DNA of 64,000 nt from Acidovorax sp. GW101-3H11 (GCF_001633105.1 NZ_LUKZ01000009.1:191733-255732); one strand, 5' to 3'; shown: positions 24,355-33,803, counted from the first letter of the stretch. Notes: a model not told the origin generated them from the letters alone. Program-made: numbers and translations.

Positions 24355-25590
24355 ATGAAAACCCTTCGCCTCCGCCCTGGCAAAGAGCGTTCGCTCTTGC
24401 GCCGCCACCCCTGGATCTTTGAATCGGCCATCGCGAAAGGCGGCGGCGACAGCGGCGAGACTGTGCGTGTGGAGTCGCACGAGGGCCAGTTCCTGGCCTG
24501 GGCCGCCTTCAGCCCCAGCTCGCGCATCCGTGCGCGGGTGTGGAGCTTTGACGAGGCGCAGCGCATCGATGCTCCTTTTTTCATAGCTGCTTGCGCACGT
24601 TCCATCATCGCCAGAGCCCGTTTTGACGTGCAAAGCGACGGCGTGCGCCTGGTGCACGGCGAATCCGACGGCCTGCCCGGGCTCATCGTGGACCGCTACG
24701 GCGACACGCTGGTGGCGCAGTTCACCAGCGCGGGCACCGAGCGCTGGAAGGGCGTGATCGCCGACGCCTTGCTGCGCGAGACGGGCCTCGCCAAGCTGTA
24801 TGAGCGCTCCGACGCCAGCGTGCGTGCGCTGGAAGGCCTGGAGCCCGCCACCGGCTGGCTGCGCGGCGGCCCTACGGGCGCAGCAGGCGACGGCGAAGGC
24901 CCGCCGCTCGAACTCACCATCCACGAACACCAGTGGAACCTGACGCTGAACATCGCCGAAGGCCACAAGACCGGCTTCTACCTGGACCAGCGCGACAGCC
25001 GCAAGCGCTTTGCTGACTACACCCAGCGCCTGGGCTTGAAGCACGTGCTCAACTGCTTTTGCTACACCGGCGGCTTCAGCGTGGCGGCGCTGGCCGGCAT
25101 GCGCGCCGGCGGCGCCTCGGCCGACGGACACGTGACGTCCATCGACTCGTCCGGCCCGGCCCTGGAGCGCGCCCGCGCCCACGTCGCGCTCAACGGCTTC
25201 GATCCGAACCGGGCCACCTTTCTCGATGCCGACGTGAATGCCTCGCTGCGCCAGTTCCTGAAGGAGGGCCAGCGCTTTGACGCCATCATCCTCGACCCGC
25301 CAAAGTTTGCGCCCACTGCGGCCCACGCCGACCGTGCGGCCCGGGCGTACAAGGACATCAACCGCCTGGCACTGCAGTTGCTCACGCCCGGCGGCGTGCT
25401 GTTCACCTTCTCGTGTTCGGGCGGCATCAGCGCTGACTTGTTCCACAAGATCGTGGCGTCCGCCGGTGCGGATGCCGGGGTGGACGGCTACATCCTGGAG
25501 CGTCTGGGCGGCGCGCCCGACCACCCGATGACGCTGGAGTTTCCGGAGGGGGAATATCTCAAGGGCCTGGTCGTGATGCGCAAAGGGTGA
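24355..25590 (+). CDS. rlmI: 23S rRNA m5C1962 methyltransferase (RlmI family)
   Basis: This 411-aa class I SAM methyltransferase has an N-terminal PUA domain (MKTLRLRPGKERSLLRRHPW), an EEHD/RlmI-like middle region, a SAM motif (LNCFCYTGGFSVAA) and the catalytic DPPKF motif followed by the second cysteine in FSCSGGIS. It methylates 23S rRNA cytosine in other bacteria. A mini-repeat copy (24570-24597) encodes part of the linker after the PUA domain. Confidence 0.9.
   Translation: MKTLRLRPGKERSLLRRHPWIFESAIAKGGGDSGETVRVESHEGQFLAWAAFSPSSRIRARVWSFDEAQRIDAPFFIAACARSIIARARFDVQSDGVRLVHGESDGLPGLIVDRYGDTLVAQFTSAGTERWKGVIADALLRETGLAKLYERSDASVRALEGLEPATGWLRGGPTGAAGDGEGPPLELTIHEHQWNLTLNIAEGHKTGFYLDQRDSRKRFADYTQRLGLKHVLNCFCYTGGFSVAALAGMRAGGASADGHVTSIDSSGPALERARAHVALNGFDPNRATFLDADVNASLRQFLKEGQRFDAIILDPPKFAPTAAHADRAARAYKDINRLALQLLTPGGVLFTFSCSGGISADLFHKIVASAGADAGVDGYILERLGGAPDHPMTLEFPEGEYLKGLVVMRKG
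24570..24597. repeat. AT-rich mini-repeat, copy 4 (inside rlmI)
   Basis: TGCTCCTTTTTTCATAGCTG followed by CTTGCGCA matches the family core with the TAGCTGCTTGCGC arm. It encodes APFFIAACA in frame. Confidence 0.65.
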
Positions 25591-25715
25591 AGCCGGCGGC
25601 TCCCGGCAAGGGCTTGACAGCCTCGGTACACTGAAAAAACGCCCCCTGTGCGGGGCCCTGCAGCCTGCAGCATCGGGCTGCAGTGCAAGTATTTGACCCC
25701 CTGAAAGACAGATTT

Positions 25716-26777
25716 ATGGCACTGATTCCCGTCACCATCCTCACCGGCTTCCTGGGCTCGGGCAAGACCACGCTGCTCAAGCGCCTGCTCAGCGAAGCCC
25801 ACGGCCAGAAGATCGCCGTGATCGAAAACGAGTTCGGTGAAGAAAACATCGACAACGACATCCTTGTGACCGAGTCCAAGGAGCAGATCGTGCAGATGAG
25901 CAACGGCTGCATCTGCTGCACCATCCGCGAAGACCTGCGCGAGACGCTGCAGCTGCTGGCCGCCAAGAAGCGCAAGAACCTGCTGGAGTTCGACCGCATC
26001 GTGATCGAGACCACCGGCGTGGCCGACCCGGGCCCGGTGGCGCAGACCTTCTTCATGGAAGAAGAAATCGCCGAGACCTATCTCATCGACTCCATCATCA
26101 CGCTGGTGGATGCCAAGCATGCGCCCCAGCAGCTCAATGACCGCCAGGAAGCGCGCCGCCAGGTGGGGTTTGCGGACCAGATCTTCCTGTCCAAGACCGA
26201 CTTGGTCAGCGCCGAGGAGACCGATGCGCTGATCCACCGCCTGAAGCACATGAACCCGCGTGCGCCCATCAAGGCGGTGCATTTTGGCGAGGTGCCGCTC
26301 AAGGAGGTGCTGGACCTGCGCGGCTTCAACCTCAATGCCAAGCTGGACATCGACCCGGACTTCCTCAAGGAAGAAGGGGACGGGCATGACCACCATGATC
26401 ACGACCACGAGCATGGCGAGCACTGCAGCCACCCCTCGCACCAGCACGACCACGGGCATGGCCACCACCATCACCATGACGACGATGTGAAGAGTTTTGT
26501 GTACCGCTCGGAGCGCCCCTTCGATCCTGCCAAGCTCGAAGACTTTCTCGGGGCGATTGTCAACATTTATGGCCCGCGCATGCTGCGCTACAAAGGCGTG
26601 CTTAATATGAAGGGCACCGAGCGCAAGGTGATCTTCCAGGGTGTGCACCAGCTCATGGGCAGCGACCTGGGCCCCCAGTGGGCCGAGGGCGAGCCACGGG
26701 TGAGCAAGATGGTCTTCATTGGCATCGACCTGCCCAAGGACATCTTCCTGCAGGGGCTGGAGCAGAGCCTGGTCTGA
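25716..26777 (+). CDS. COG0523/CobW-family GTPase (metal chaperone)
   Basis: This 353-aa protein has the P-loop GFLGSGKTT at 11-19, the metal-binding CxCC motif at 65-68 (GCICC), an IETTGVADP switch and a His-rich segment at about 223-256 with many HDH and HHH groups. COG0523 proteins such as ZNG1/YeiR deliver zinc to client enzymes at the cost of GTP. The start MALIPVTILT is preferred to an earlier in-frame codon. dksA follows 180 bp later; a DksA with a degraded zinc finger beside a zinc chaperone recurs elsewhere and may reflect zinc economy. Confidence 0.9.
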   Translation: MALIPVTILTGFLGSGKTTLLKRLLSEAHGQKIAVIENEFGEENIDNDILVTESKEQIVQMSNGCICCTIREDLRETLQLLAAKKRKNLLEFDRIVIETTGVADPGPVAQTFFMEEEIAETYLIDSIITLVDAKHAPQQLNDRQEARRQVGFADQIFLSKTDLVSAEETDALIHRLKHMNPRAPIKAVHFGEVPLKEVLDLRGFNLNAKLDIDPDFLKEEGDGHDHHDHDHEHGEHCSHPSHQHDHGHGHHHHHDDDVKSFVYRSERPFDPAKLEDFLGAIVNIYGPRMLRYKGVLNMKGTERKVIFQGVHQLMGSDLGPQWAEGEPRVSKMVFIGIDLPKDIFLQGLEQSLV

Positions 26778-26871
26778 CCCCCCTTCGCCGGTGTCGGGGC
26801 GTCGATTCGGCCCGATCTGTGTTGTATCTGCAACGTTTCTGTTTGCGTCAGCCCAGGTCGATACAATCGCG

Positions 26872-26877
26872 CCCCGG
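26872..26877 (+). promoter_or_regulatory. -10 like element upstream of dksA
   Basis: TACAAT lies 80 bp ahead of the likely dksA GTG start. No -35 with good match was found at 16-18 bp, so an activator or another sigma contact may be needed. Confidence 0.4.
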
Positions 26878-26957
26878 TAAAACCACCCAAGGCTTGCCAC
26901 CAGTCCCGGGCCGTGAGAGCGGCCAAGGGCCCGCCCGTACAGCGAGGAGACCAGGAA

Positions 26958-27785
26958 GTGAAAGCCGACACCAGCAAACCCAAGGCGGCCACGAAGGCAA
27001 CCAAGCCTGCCGCTGCAGCCCCTGCGGCGGCGCCCAAACCCGCCGCCAAAGCCGCTGCGGCCAAAGTGGCAGCAGCCGCACCCAAAGCAGCGGCGGCCCC
27101 CAAAGCTGTTGCGGCCAAGGCGGCCAGCCCCGCTGTGGCAGCCCCGGCGCCCAGCCCTGCCGCACCGGCCGACTCGCAGGTACCCGTGCGCACAACCCGG
27201 CCTTCTTCCCGATTGGCCCAATTGACCGTACCATCCATGGCACAGGCAGTGGCGTCCACCGCTGCCAAAGCCAGTTATCTACATACCATGCCCACGACCG
27301 CGCAAGCGCAGCCCACTTTCACGGCTGCCAAAAAAGACCCCAAGCTGGCGAACAACTGGAAAACCAAGTCCGCCGCCGAGCTGACCGACGCTGAAGTCAT
27401 GGCCATGCCCGACAGCGAGTACATGAACGACAAGCAGATGGCGTTTTTCCGCCTCAAGCTCGTTCAGCTCAAGCAGGACATCCACAACAGCGCTGGCGAA
27501 ACCACCGAACACCTGCGGGAAGACACCGTGGTGGTGCCCGACCCGGCCGACCGCGCCACGATCGAGGAAGAGCACGCCCTGGAGCTGCGTACCCGTGATC
27601 GCGAGCGCAAGCTGCTCAAGAAGATCGAACAGTCCATCGCCCGCATCGACGCTGGCGACTACGGCTACTGCGATGAGACCGGTGAGCCCATCGGCACGGG
27701 CCGCCTGATCGCCCGCCCCACGGCCACCCTGTCGCTGGAAGCGCAGCAGCGCCGCGAACTCAAGCAAAAGATGTTCGGAGACTGA
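26958..27785 (+). CDS. dksA: RNA polymerase-binding transcription factor DksA with long Ala/Pro/Lys N-terminus
   Basis: This 275-aa protein works with ppGpp on RNA polymerase. The core (about residue 110 on) has the coiled-coil tip PDPADRATIEEE, retaining the DxxDxA acidic motif of E. coli DksA. The zinc finger is reduced to a single Cys238 (GYCDETGEPIG); the other three ligand positions are Thr, Ser and Ala. About 100 residues of Ala/Pro/Lys-rich sequence precede the core. GTG 26958 is chosen because GAGGAG lies just upstream. Loss of cysteines is common in betaproteobacterial DksA (memory). Confidence 0.9.
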   Translation: MKADTSKPKAATKATKPAAAAPAAAPKPAAKAAAAKVAAAAPKAAAAPKAVAAKAASPAVAAPAPSPAAPADSQVPVRTTRPSSRLAQLTVPSMAQAVASTAAKASYLHTMPTTAQAQPTFTAAKKDPKLANNWKTKSAAELTDAEVMAMPDSEYMNDKQMAFFRLKLVQLKQDIHNSAGETTEHLREDTVVVPDPADRATIEEEHALELRTRDRERKLLKKIEQSIARIDAGDYGYCDETGEPIGTGRLIARPTATLSLEAQQRRELKQKMFGD

Positions 27786-27843
27786 TCGGGCCCCACGGCC
27801 TGATGACGATCATCGCTGCGCACTCTCCCCTGTACCCTGAGCC

Positions 27844-29598
27844 ATGAGCAAGGAAGAAACCACCCCCGGCGGCCTGCTATCGAAGGTGGTTCGGTTCGTG
27901 AAGAATCCCACGGTCAACTGGACGGAGCTGGACTCCATCCAGGACGACCGGGAGAGCCAGTACAGCAAGCAGATGCTCAAGGAGATGATCGAGCGCAAGC
28001 GCCGCAACGACTTCGTGCGGCGCCGCGAGTTCGATCAGCTGCGCAAGCTGCGCCAGCGCGAAGTGCTGCAAGGCCAGCGCGTGGAAGACGCTGCCGGCCG
28101 CCCTTCGTTCTTTCAGAGCAGCATGGCATCGCCCGACGAGCGTGCCGTCACGCTCAAGAAGATCGACGAGATCGAAGCGCAGATGTCGCAGCAATGGTGG
28201 AAGAGCAAACAAGGGGCCGATGCGCCCACCCAGCCTGGTGTGATGCCCGGATCCAGCACGGAGCCCTCCGACTCTGCACATGCCAGGGCCTATGCCCCCA
28301 CGGCCCCCGGCAGCCTGCCTGCGCCGCTCGATAACAAAGCCGCTGTCCAGCCGCTGTTTGCCGACGACAGCATGGCCATTGGCAAGTTTGGTGGCACCGA
28401 TGCGCAGATGCTCGCGGGCAACCACCAGTCTGTCGAGGCGTCCTTCAGCCCTGCGGCCCCTGCGGCAGCGCCCGCGACCGCATTCGAACCGGAGGAATTC
28501 GTGCACGAACCCGACCTAGAAGAAGCCGCCATCCGGTTTGCCAACGGTGACCACGCGGGTGCCGAGTCCGGCTTGCTGGATGTGCTGGCCCAGCACCAGC
28601 AGGACGAGCCCGAGCAGCAGCTCGAAATCTGGATGACGCTGTTTGACCTGTACCGCGCCACCGGGCAACACGACCGCTTTGATGCGCTGGCCATCGACTT
28701 TGCGGCCCAGTACAGCCGCTCGGCCCCCCTGTGGTTCTCGATGCCGGAGCTGCTCGGGATGGTGGCGGCGCCCGCGCCCGCCGCAGGTGCGGCTGAGGCT
28801 GCGCCCGCAGCCAGCATGCGCCGCGATTTCAGCTGGAATGCGCCCCCCGCGCTGGCGGTGTCGTCGGTGGCCGCCCTGCAGGCCTCGCTGGCACGCGCAG
28901 CCTCCCCCTGGACGCTGTCCTGGTCGCGCCTCACCAGCATCGACGAGGCGGCGGTGCCCCTGTTGGCCGACCTGGTTTCGCAGTGGTCCGACCGCGAAGG
29001 CCAGTTGGTGTTCTCGGGGGTGGAAAAGCTCAACGCCCTGCTCGACGCCAAGACCCAGTCGGGCGACCGGTCCAACAGCCCCGAATGGTGGCGTCTGCGC
29101 ATGGCCATGATGCGGCTCATGGGCAAGCCCGATGAGTTCGAGCTGGTGGCGCTGGACTACTGCGTCACCTACGAGGTCTCGCCCCCCTCCTGGGTGTCGC
29201 CGCGTTGCGGGTATTCCGACAACGAAGGCGTGTCCTCCGGCGCAGCGCCCCTGGCGGCCGACAGCGACTTCATGGCCTCCGATCTGGGCGAGTTGTCCGC
29301 GCCCGCGCCGCTGGAGTCCGGGCCCGTGGCCCAGCTCAGTGGCCACATCGATGGCGATGCCACGCCACTGCTGCAGCCGTTCGAGGCCTTCCTGCGGCCC
29401 GGCGTGCCCCTGACCATTGCCTGCGACAAGCTCATCCGCGTGGATTTTGCGGCGGCAGGCTCGGTGCTCAACTGGGCAGCCGAGCAGCAAGGGCATGGCC
29501 ATGTGGTGCAGTTCCACAACCTGCAGCGGCTGGTGGCGATTTTCTTCAACGTGATCGGCATCAACGAACACGCCTGGGTGGTTCCACGGAAGAATTGA
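27844..29598 (+). CDS. Hypothetical protein with two STAS-like domains
   Basis: This 584-aa soluble protein has a charged helical N-terminal part (about 1-130), an Ala/Pro linker with acidic patches, a TPR-like helical region around 225-290, and two C-terminal regions with STAS-type beta/alpha character. The first (about 356-400) contains TSIDEAAVPLLADL. The second (about 496-580) begins with LSGHIDGDATPLLQP, continues with VDFAAAGSVLNWA and ends with VIGINEHAWV. STAS domains bind nucleotides or partners in anti-sigma and transporter systems. No anti-sigma partner is adjacent; it lies between dksA and hslV. Function not known. Confidence 0.7.
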   Translation: MSKEETTPGGLLSKVVRFVKNPTVNWTELDSIQDDRESQYSKQMLKEMIERKRRNDFVRRREFDQLRKLRQREVLQGQRVEDAAGRPSFFQSSMASPDERAVTLKKIDEIEAQMSQQWWKSKQGADAPTQPGVMPGSSTEPSDSAHARAYAPTAPGSLPAPLDNKAAVQPLFADDSMAIGKFGGTDAQMLAGNHQSVEASFSPAAPAAAPATAFEPEEFVHEPDLEEAAIRFANGDHAGAESGLLDVLAQHQQDEPEQQLEIWMTLFDLYRATGQHDRFDALAIDFAAQYSRSAPLWFSMPELLGMVAAPAPAAGAAEAAPAASMRRDFSWNAPPALAVSSVAALQASLARAASPWTLSWSRLTSIDEAAVPLLADLVSQWSDREGQLVFSGVEKLNALLDAKTQSGDRSNSPEWWRLRMAMMRLMGKPDEFELVALDYCVTYEVSPPSWVSPRCGYSDNEGVSSGAAPLAADSDFMASDLGELSAPAPLESGPVAQLSGHIDGDATPLLQPFEAFLRPGVPLTIACDKLIRVDFAAAGSVLNWAAEQQGHGHVVQFHNLQRLVAIFFNVIGINEHAWVVPRKN

Positions 29599-29735
29599 CT
29601 CCCCCTGAGTCGCTTCGCGCCTTCCCCCTGAGGGGGATGCCCCCAGTGCGGCGGGGCGGCCCTTGCACGGGGGCACTGACCTCGGCAGTGCCAGTTTGGC
29701 GGCTGCGTACAGTGGCGTGGGTTGGCTTGTAGCGT
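29599..29735. repeat. GC-rich repeat ahead of hslV
   Basis: CCCCCTGAG, CGCTTCGCGCCTTCC and CCCCCTGAGGGGG pieces match the element near 6974-7028 in inverse orientation. It fills most of the gap between the STAS-like gene and hslV. Confidence 0.6.
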
Positions 29736-29787
29736 GTGGCGCCATCTTGGCTTGAAAGTGGCGTCCGCGCCCCCACCTGCGCCAGCT

Positions 29788-30351
29788 ATGGACTCATCTC
29801 AAAACACCCCGGTGTTCCACGGCACCACCATCCTCAGCGTGCGCCGCCAGACGCCCACAGGCATCCAGGTCGCCATTGGCGGCGATGGCCAGGTCACCCT
29901 GGGCAACATCGTGGTCAAGGGCACGGCACGCAAGGTGCGCAAGCTCTACCACGGCAAGGTGCTAGCGGGTTTTGCGGGCGCCACGGCCGATGCCTTCACG
30001 CTGTTCGAGCGGTTTGAAGCCAAGCTGGAAAAACACCAGGGCCACCTGACGCGTGCTGCCATCGAACTCACCAAGGACTGGCGCACCGACCGCGTGCTGC
30101 GCCGCCTCGAAGCCATGCTGGCCGTGGCCGACGCGAGCGCCTCGCTCATCATCACCGGCAATGGCGACGTGCTGGAGCCCGAGCAGGGCATCGTGGCCAT
30201 CGGCTCGGGCGGCGCCTACGCGCATTCGGCTGCCAAGGCGCTGCTGGTGAACACCGATCTGTCCGCGCAGGAGATCGTGAAGAAGTCGCTCGAAATCGCG
30301 GGCGAACTCTGCATTTACACCAACATGAACCACACCATCGAAACGCTGTAA
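29788..30351 (+). CDS. hslV: ATP-dependent protease peptidase subunit HslV
   Basis: This 187-aa threonine peptidase has the catalytic GTTILSVRR signature, with Thr14 exposed after removal of a propeptide. Here the propeptide is about 13 residues ([13 protein letters not shown]), longer than the few residues usual in enterobacteria. It pairs with hslU downstream to form the ClpYQ protease. The start at 29788 is the first suitable ATG; no strong ribosome site is seen, and earlier in-frame codons lie in the repeat-like region. Confidence 0.95.
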   Translation: MDSSQNTPVFHGTTILSVRRQTPTGIQVAIGGDGQVTLGNIVVKGTARKVRKLYHGKVLAGFAGATADAFTLFERFEAKLEKHQGHLTRAAIELTKDWRTDRVLRRLEAMLAVADASASLIITGNGDVLEPEQGIVAIGSGGAYAHSAAKALLVNTDLSAQEIVKKSLEIAGELCIYTNMNHTIETL

Positions 30352-30365
30352 GGCGGCGAGGTGCT

Positions 30366-30400
30366 TTTGCTCACATTTTGATAGCTGCTTGCGCTTATCC
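30366..30400. repeat. AT-rich mini-repeat, copy 5 (between hslV and hslU)
   Basis: TTGCTCACATTTTGATAGCT and then GCTTGCGCTTATC give a close match to the family core, in the 98-bp hslV-hslU gap. Confidence 0.65.
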
Positions 30401-30449
30401 ATTGCGCGTAGACGGCTGATTTGGCTTTGAATTTGAAGGCAGGCAGCGC

Positions 30450-31775
30450 ATGTCCTCCATGACCCCCCAGGAAATCGTCTCCGAACTCGACCACCACATC
30501 GTCGGCCAGGCCAGCGCCAAGCGCGCCGTGGCCATCGCACTGCGCAACCGCTGGCGCCGCCAGCAGGTCGAAGGCAGCCTGCGCCACGAGATCACGCCCA
30601 AGAACATCCTCATGATCGGCCCCACCGGCGTGGGAAAGACTGAGATCGCACGGCGCCTGGCCAAACTGGCCGATGCGCCCTTCATCAAGGTCGAGGCCAC
30701 CAAGTTCACCGAGGTGGGCTATGTGGGCAAGGACGTGGATTCCATCATCCGCGACCTGGCCGAGATGGCCGTCAAGCAGACGCGCGAGGCTGAGATGAAG
30801 AAGGTGCGCATGCGCGCGGAAGACGCCGCCGAGGAGCGCATCCTGGACGTGCTGATCCCGCCCGCCCGTGCCGCCACGGGCACCGAGCCGGCTGCCGACA
30901 GCACCGCCCGGCAGGTGTTCCGCAAGAAGCTGCGCGAGGGCGCCCTGGACGACAAGGAGATCGAGATCGACGTGGCCGAGGCCCGCGCGCCGCTGGAGAT
31001 CATGGGCCCGCAGGGCATGGAGGAAATGACCGAGCAGCTGCGCGGCATGTTCAGCCAGATGGGCCAGGACCGGCGCCGCGCGCGCAAGCTCAAGATTGCG
31101 GAAGCACTGAAGCTGCTCACCGACGAAGAGGCGGCCAAGCTCGTGAACGAGGAGGAGATCAAGACCCGTGCGGTGCAGAACGCCGAGCAGAACGGGATTG
31201 TCTTCATCGACGAAATCGACAAAGTGGCCGCGCGGCAGGAAAGCAGTGGCGCGGACGTGTCGCGCCAGGGTGTGCAGCGCGACCTGCTGCCGCTGGTGGA
31301 GGGCACGACGGTGTCCACCAAGTACGGCATGATCAAGACGGACCACATCCTGTTCATCGCTTCGGGCGCGTTCCACCTGTCCAGGCCCAGCGACCTGATC
31401 CCGGAGCTGCAGGGGCGTTTCCCCATCCGTGTGGAGCTGGAGTCGTTGTCGGTCCAGGACTTCGAGGCCATCCTCACGCAGACGCATGCCTCGCTGGTCA
31501 AGCAGTACCAGGCGCTGCTGGCCACCGAGGGGGTCACGCTGGAGTTTGCGCCCGAAGGCATCACGCGCCTCGCGCACATTGCCTTCGAGGTGAACGAGCG
31601 CACCGAAAACATCGGCGCACGCCGACTGTCCACCGTCATGGAGCGCTTGCTCGATGAGGTCAGTTTTGATGCGGCGCGTCTCTCGGGGCAGACGGTGACG
31701 GTGGATGCCGCCTATGTGGATGTCCGCCTGCAGGCCCTGAGCCAGGACGAAGACCTGTCGCGCTACATCCTGTGA
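30450..31775 (+). CDS. hslU: ATP-dependent protease ATPase subunit HslU
   Basis: This 441-aa AAA+ unfoldase has Walker [10 protein letters not shown] near residues 53-61, Walker [10 protein letters not shown] and the intermediate I-domain, plus the GYVGKD pore loop. The C-terminal SRYIL tail inserts into HslV pockets. It degrades regulators and misfolded proteins with HslV. Directly downstream the dcw cluster begins. Confidence 0.97.
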   Translation: MSSMTPQEIVSELDHHIVGQASAKRAVAIALRNRWRRQQVEGSLRHEITPKNILMIGPTGVGKTEIARRLAKLADAPFIKVEATKFTEVGYVGKDVDSIIRDLAEMAVKQTREAEMKKVRMRAEDAAEERILDVLIPPARAATGTEPAADSTARQVFRKKLREGALDDKEIEIDVAEARAPLEIMGPQGMEEMTEQLRGMFSQMGQDRRRARKLKIAEALKLLTDEEAAKLVNEEEIKTRAVQNAEQNGIVFIDEIDKVAARQESSGADVSRQGVQRDLLPLVEGTTVSTKYGMIKTDHILFIASGAFHLSRPSDLIPELQGRFPIRVELESLSVQDFEAILTQTHASLVKQYQALLATEGVTLEFAPEGITRLAHIAFEVNERTENIGARRLSTVMERLLDEVSFDAARLSGQTVTVDAAYVDVRLQALSQDEDLSRYIL

Positions 31776-31832
31776 CGATACGGCCCAGCCTTGAGAGGTC
31801 ACTTTCATAGGCTTCCGTAAGTTCTTCTTTTT

Positions 31833-31881
31833 CAACAACTTTTGGCTCTTTGTGGGCTGCAAAGTCGCGCCTAAGTTGTTG
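31833..31881. promoter_or_regulatory. Inverted repeat upstream of the mra promoter
   Basis: CAACAACTT (31833-31841) and AAGTTGTTG (31873-31881) form a perfect 9-bp inverted repeat with a 31-bp spacer, in an AT-rich stretch between hslU and the mra promoter. It may be an activator/repressor site or a bent region; nothing more is visible. Confidence 0.35.
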
Positions 31882-31912
31882 ATTTCATTACCAAAGTTTG
31901 GTGGACACCCTC

Positions 31913-31940
31913 TTGTTCGGTGTGCTTTTCCTGCTACAGT
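31913..31940 (+). promoter_or_regulatory. Promoter of the mra/dcw cluster
   Basis: TTGTTC (31913-31918), a 16-bp spacer and TACAGT (31935-31940) form a sigma70-type promoter. The start near 31947 would lie inside the MraZ operator, consistent with MraZ repression. Confidence 0.55.
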
Positions 31941-31971
31941 GCAAAAAAGTGCAATTAAGTGGTGAAAAGTG
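31938..31971 (+). promoter_or_regulatory. MraZ operator: four AGTG boxes at 10-bp spacing
   Basis: AGTG occurs at 31938, 31948, 31958 and 31968, each followed by six bases, so the repeats are exactly 10 bp apart. MraZ binds direct repeats of short TGGG/GTGG-like boxes one helical turn apart at its own promoter. The position over the predicted start supports autorepression. Confidence 0.7.
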
Positions 31972-32027
31972 CCCTCAGAGTCCGTTTCTGGACTTGCGAG
32001 GCGCAAAACCGAACTGGGAATCTGTCC

Positions 32028-32456
32028 GTGTTTCAAGGTGCCTCGTCGCTAAGTCTCGATGCGAAGGGTCGGCTGTCCGTGCCGACCCGGCATCGTGACG
32101 TGCTCGCGGCCACCGCAGCGGGCCAGCTCACGATCACCAAACACCCGCACGGCTGCCTGATGGTGTTTCCCCGCCCCGAGTGGGAGAAGTTCCGCGAGCG
32201 CATCGCCCAGCTGCCCATGTCCGCCCAGTGGTGGAAGCGCATTTTTCTGGGCAATGCGATGGACGTGGAGATGGACGCCACGGGCCGCGTGCTGATTTCG
32301 CCCGAGCTGCGCGAGGCAGCCGGTATTTCCAAGGACACCATGCTGCTGGGCATGGGCAACCACTTCGAACTCTGGGACAAGGCCACCTACGACGAGCAGG
32401 AGGCCAAGGCCATGCAGGGCGAGATGCCGGATGTCTTCAAGGACTTCTCCTTCTGA
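32028..32456 (+). CDS. mraZ: Transcriptional regulator MraZ
   Basis: This 142-aa protein has two SpoVT/AbrB-like folds, with the [13 protein letters not shown] and [14 protein letters not shown] motifs that form the DNA-binding ring. GTG 32028 with GGGAA upstream is preferred; the in-frame ATG at 31959 lies inside the operator and would add unrelated residues. It represses the dcw cluster in other bacteria. Confidence 0.93.
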   Translation: MFQGASSLSLDAKGRLSVPTRHRDVLAATAAGQLTITKHPHGCLMVFPRPEWEKFRERIAQLPMSAQWWKRIFLGNAMDVEMDATGRVLISPELREAAGISKDTMLLGMGNHFELWDKATYDEQEAKAMQGEMPDVFKDFSF

Positions 32457-32458
32457 CC

Positions 32459-33391
32459 ATGACATCCACTCCTTTGCAACACACCACCGTCCTGCTCGAA
32501 GAAGCCGTGGACGCCCTGCTGGGCGGCGCGGGCCCCGAGCCTGCGGGCACCTGGGTAGACGGCACCTTCGGGCGGGGAGGGCACTCGCGGCGCATCCTGC
32601 TGCGGCTGGGCCCCCAAGGGCGTCTTGTCGCGTTTGACAAGGACCCCGAAGCCATCGCCGAAGCAACGCGCATCACCGATGCGCGTTTTTCCATTCGGCA
32701 CGAAGGTTTTCGCCATCTGGCCGATTTGCCGCCCGCCAGCGCCGCTGGCGTGCTGATGGACCTGGGCGTGAGTTCGCCCCAGATCGACAGCCCCGAGAGG
32801 GGTTTCAGTTTCCGTTTTGACGGCCCGCTGGACATGCGCATGGACACCACGCGCGGCGAAAGCGTGGCCGATTGGTTGGCCACGGCCGAAGTCGGTCAGA
32901 TTGCGGAGGTGATACGTGACTACGGTGAAGAACGGTTTGCTGGCCCCATTGCAAAGGCGATTGTTGCTCGGCGCGAAGAACGGGGTCCTCTTGCAACCAC
33001 CGCCGAACTGGCCGATCTCGTGGCTGGCGCGGTCAAAACCCGCGAGCCGGGCCAGAACCCTGCAACGCGCACATTTCAAGCTCTTCGGATTTTCATCAAC
33101 GCCGAGCTTGAAGAGCTGCAACAGGCGCTAGAGGCCAGCCTCTCGGTGCTGCAGCCGGGCGGGCGCCTGGTGGTGATCAGCTTCCACTCGCTCGAAGACC
33201 GCATCGTCAAGCAGTTCATCGCCAAGCACTCCAAGGAGGTGTACGACCGCCGTGCGCCCTTTGCCCTGCCGCAGGCGATGAAGCTCGTGGCGCTGGACCG
33301 CATCAAGCCTTCTGCCGCCGAGGTCGAGGCAAACCCCCGCGCGCGCAGCGCGATCATGCGCGTGGCCGAACGCACTGGGGTAACCGCATGA
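32459..33391 (+). CDS. rsmH: 16S rRNA m4C1402 methyltransferase RsmH (MraW)
   Basis: This 310-aa enzyme N4-methylates C1402 in the ribosomal P site. Signature stretches are [35 protein letters not shown] and [13 protein letters not shown]. It begins 2 bp after mraZ. The stop sits in GCATGAGC, but the ATGA overlap with ftsL expected in such clusters is broken by an inserted repeat of about 90 bp. Confidence 0.96.
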   Translation: MTSTPLQHTTVLLEEAVDALLGGAGPEPAGTWVDGTFGRGGHSRRILLRLGPQGRLVAFDKDPEAIAEATRITDARFSIRHEGFRHLADLPPASAAGVLMDLGVSSPQIDSPERGFSFRFDGPLDMRMDTTRGESVADWLATAEVGQIAEVIRDYGEERFAGPIAKAIVARREERGPLATTAELADLVAGAVKTREPGQNPATRTFQALRIFINAELEELQQALEASLSVLQPGGRLVVISFHSLEDRIVKQFIAKHSKEVYDRRAPFALPQAMKLVALDRIKPSAAEVEANPRARSAIMRVAERTGVTA

Positions 33392-33482
33392 GCGAGATGT
33401 TTTGCCGCCGGGCCGCCCCAAGGCAAAACGCGGCCCCCTTGGGGGGCAGCGACGACACGCCAGTGCGGAGCGTGGGGGCTGC
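33392..33482. repeat. Palindromic repeat between rsmH and ftsL
   Basis: GTTTTGCC (33399-33406) pairs with GGCAAAAC (33422-33429), and GCCCCC-TT-GGGGGC forms a hairpin at 33433-33446. The insert occupies the whole rsmH-ftsL gap. An ATG in it has no ribosome site and was not called. Confidence 0.6.
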
Positions 33483-33803
33483 ATGACCCGGCTCAACCTC
33501 GTCCTGCTGGTGGCCGTGCTGGCCAGTGCCATCTATCTGGTTCACACCCAGTACGAGTCGCGCCGCCTGTTCACCGAGCTGGACCGCGCGATTGCCGAGG
33601 CGCGCCGCCTGGAAACCGAGCACCAGCGCCTGCAGGTGGAAAAGCGCGCGCAGGCCACGCCGCTGCGCGTGGAGAAGATCGCCCGCGACCAGCTGAAAAT
33701 GCGCACCGCCACCCCGGCCATCACGCAGTACGTGTCCGACCCGCAAGGTGCGGCCGTGGCGGCGGCCAGCACGGCGGCGCAGCCTGGGAGCGCACAGCCA
33801 TGA
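33483..33803 (+). CDS. ftsL: Cell division protein FtsL
   Basis: This 106-aa bitopic protein has one membrane helix (MTRLNLVLLVAVLASAIYLV) followed by a periplasmic coiled coil (about 30-75) and an Ala-rich tail. FtsL joins FtsB and FtsQ to activate septal peptidoglycan synthesis by FtsWI. ATG 33483 was chosen at the membrane helix; ftsI overlaps by 4 bp. Confidence 0.9.
   Translation: MTRLNLVLLVAVLASAIYLVHTQYESRRLFTELDRAIAEARRLETEHQRLQVEKRAQATPLRVEKIARDQLKMRTATPAITQYVSDPQGAAVAAASTAAQPGSAQP

Noticed and set aside
31959-32027. Upstream ATG for mraZ
   Set aside because: It lies inside the 10-bp operator repeats and adds residues foreign to MraZ; GTG 32028 gives the normal length.
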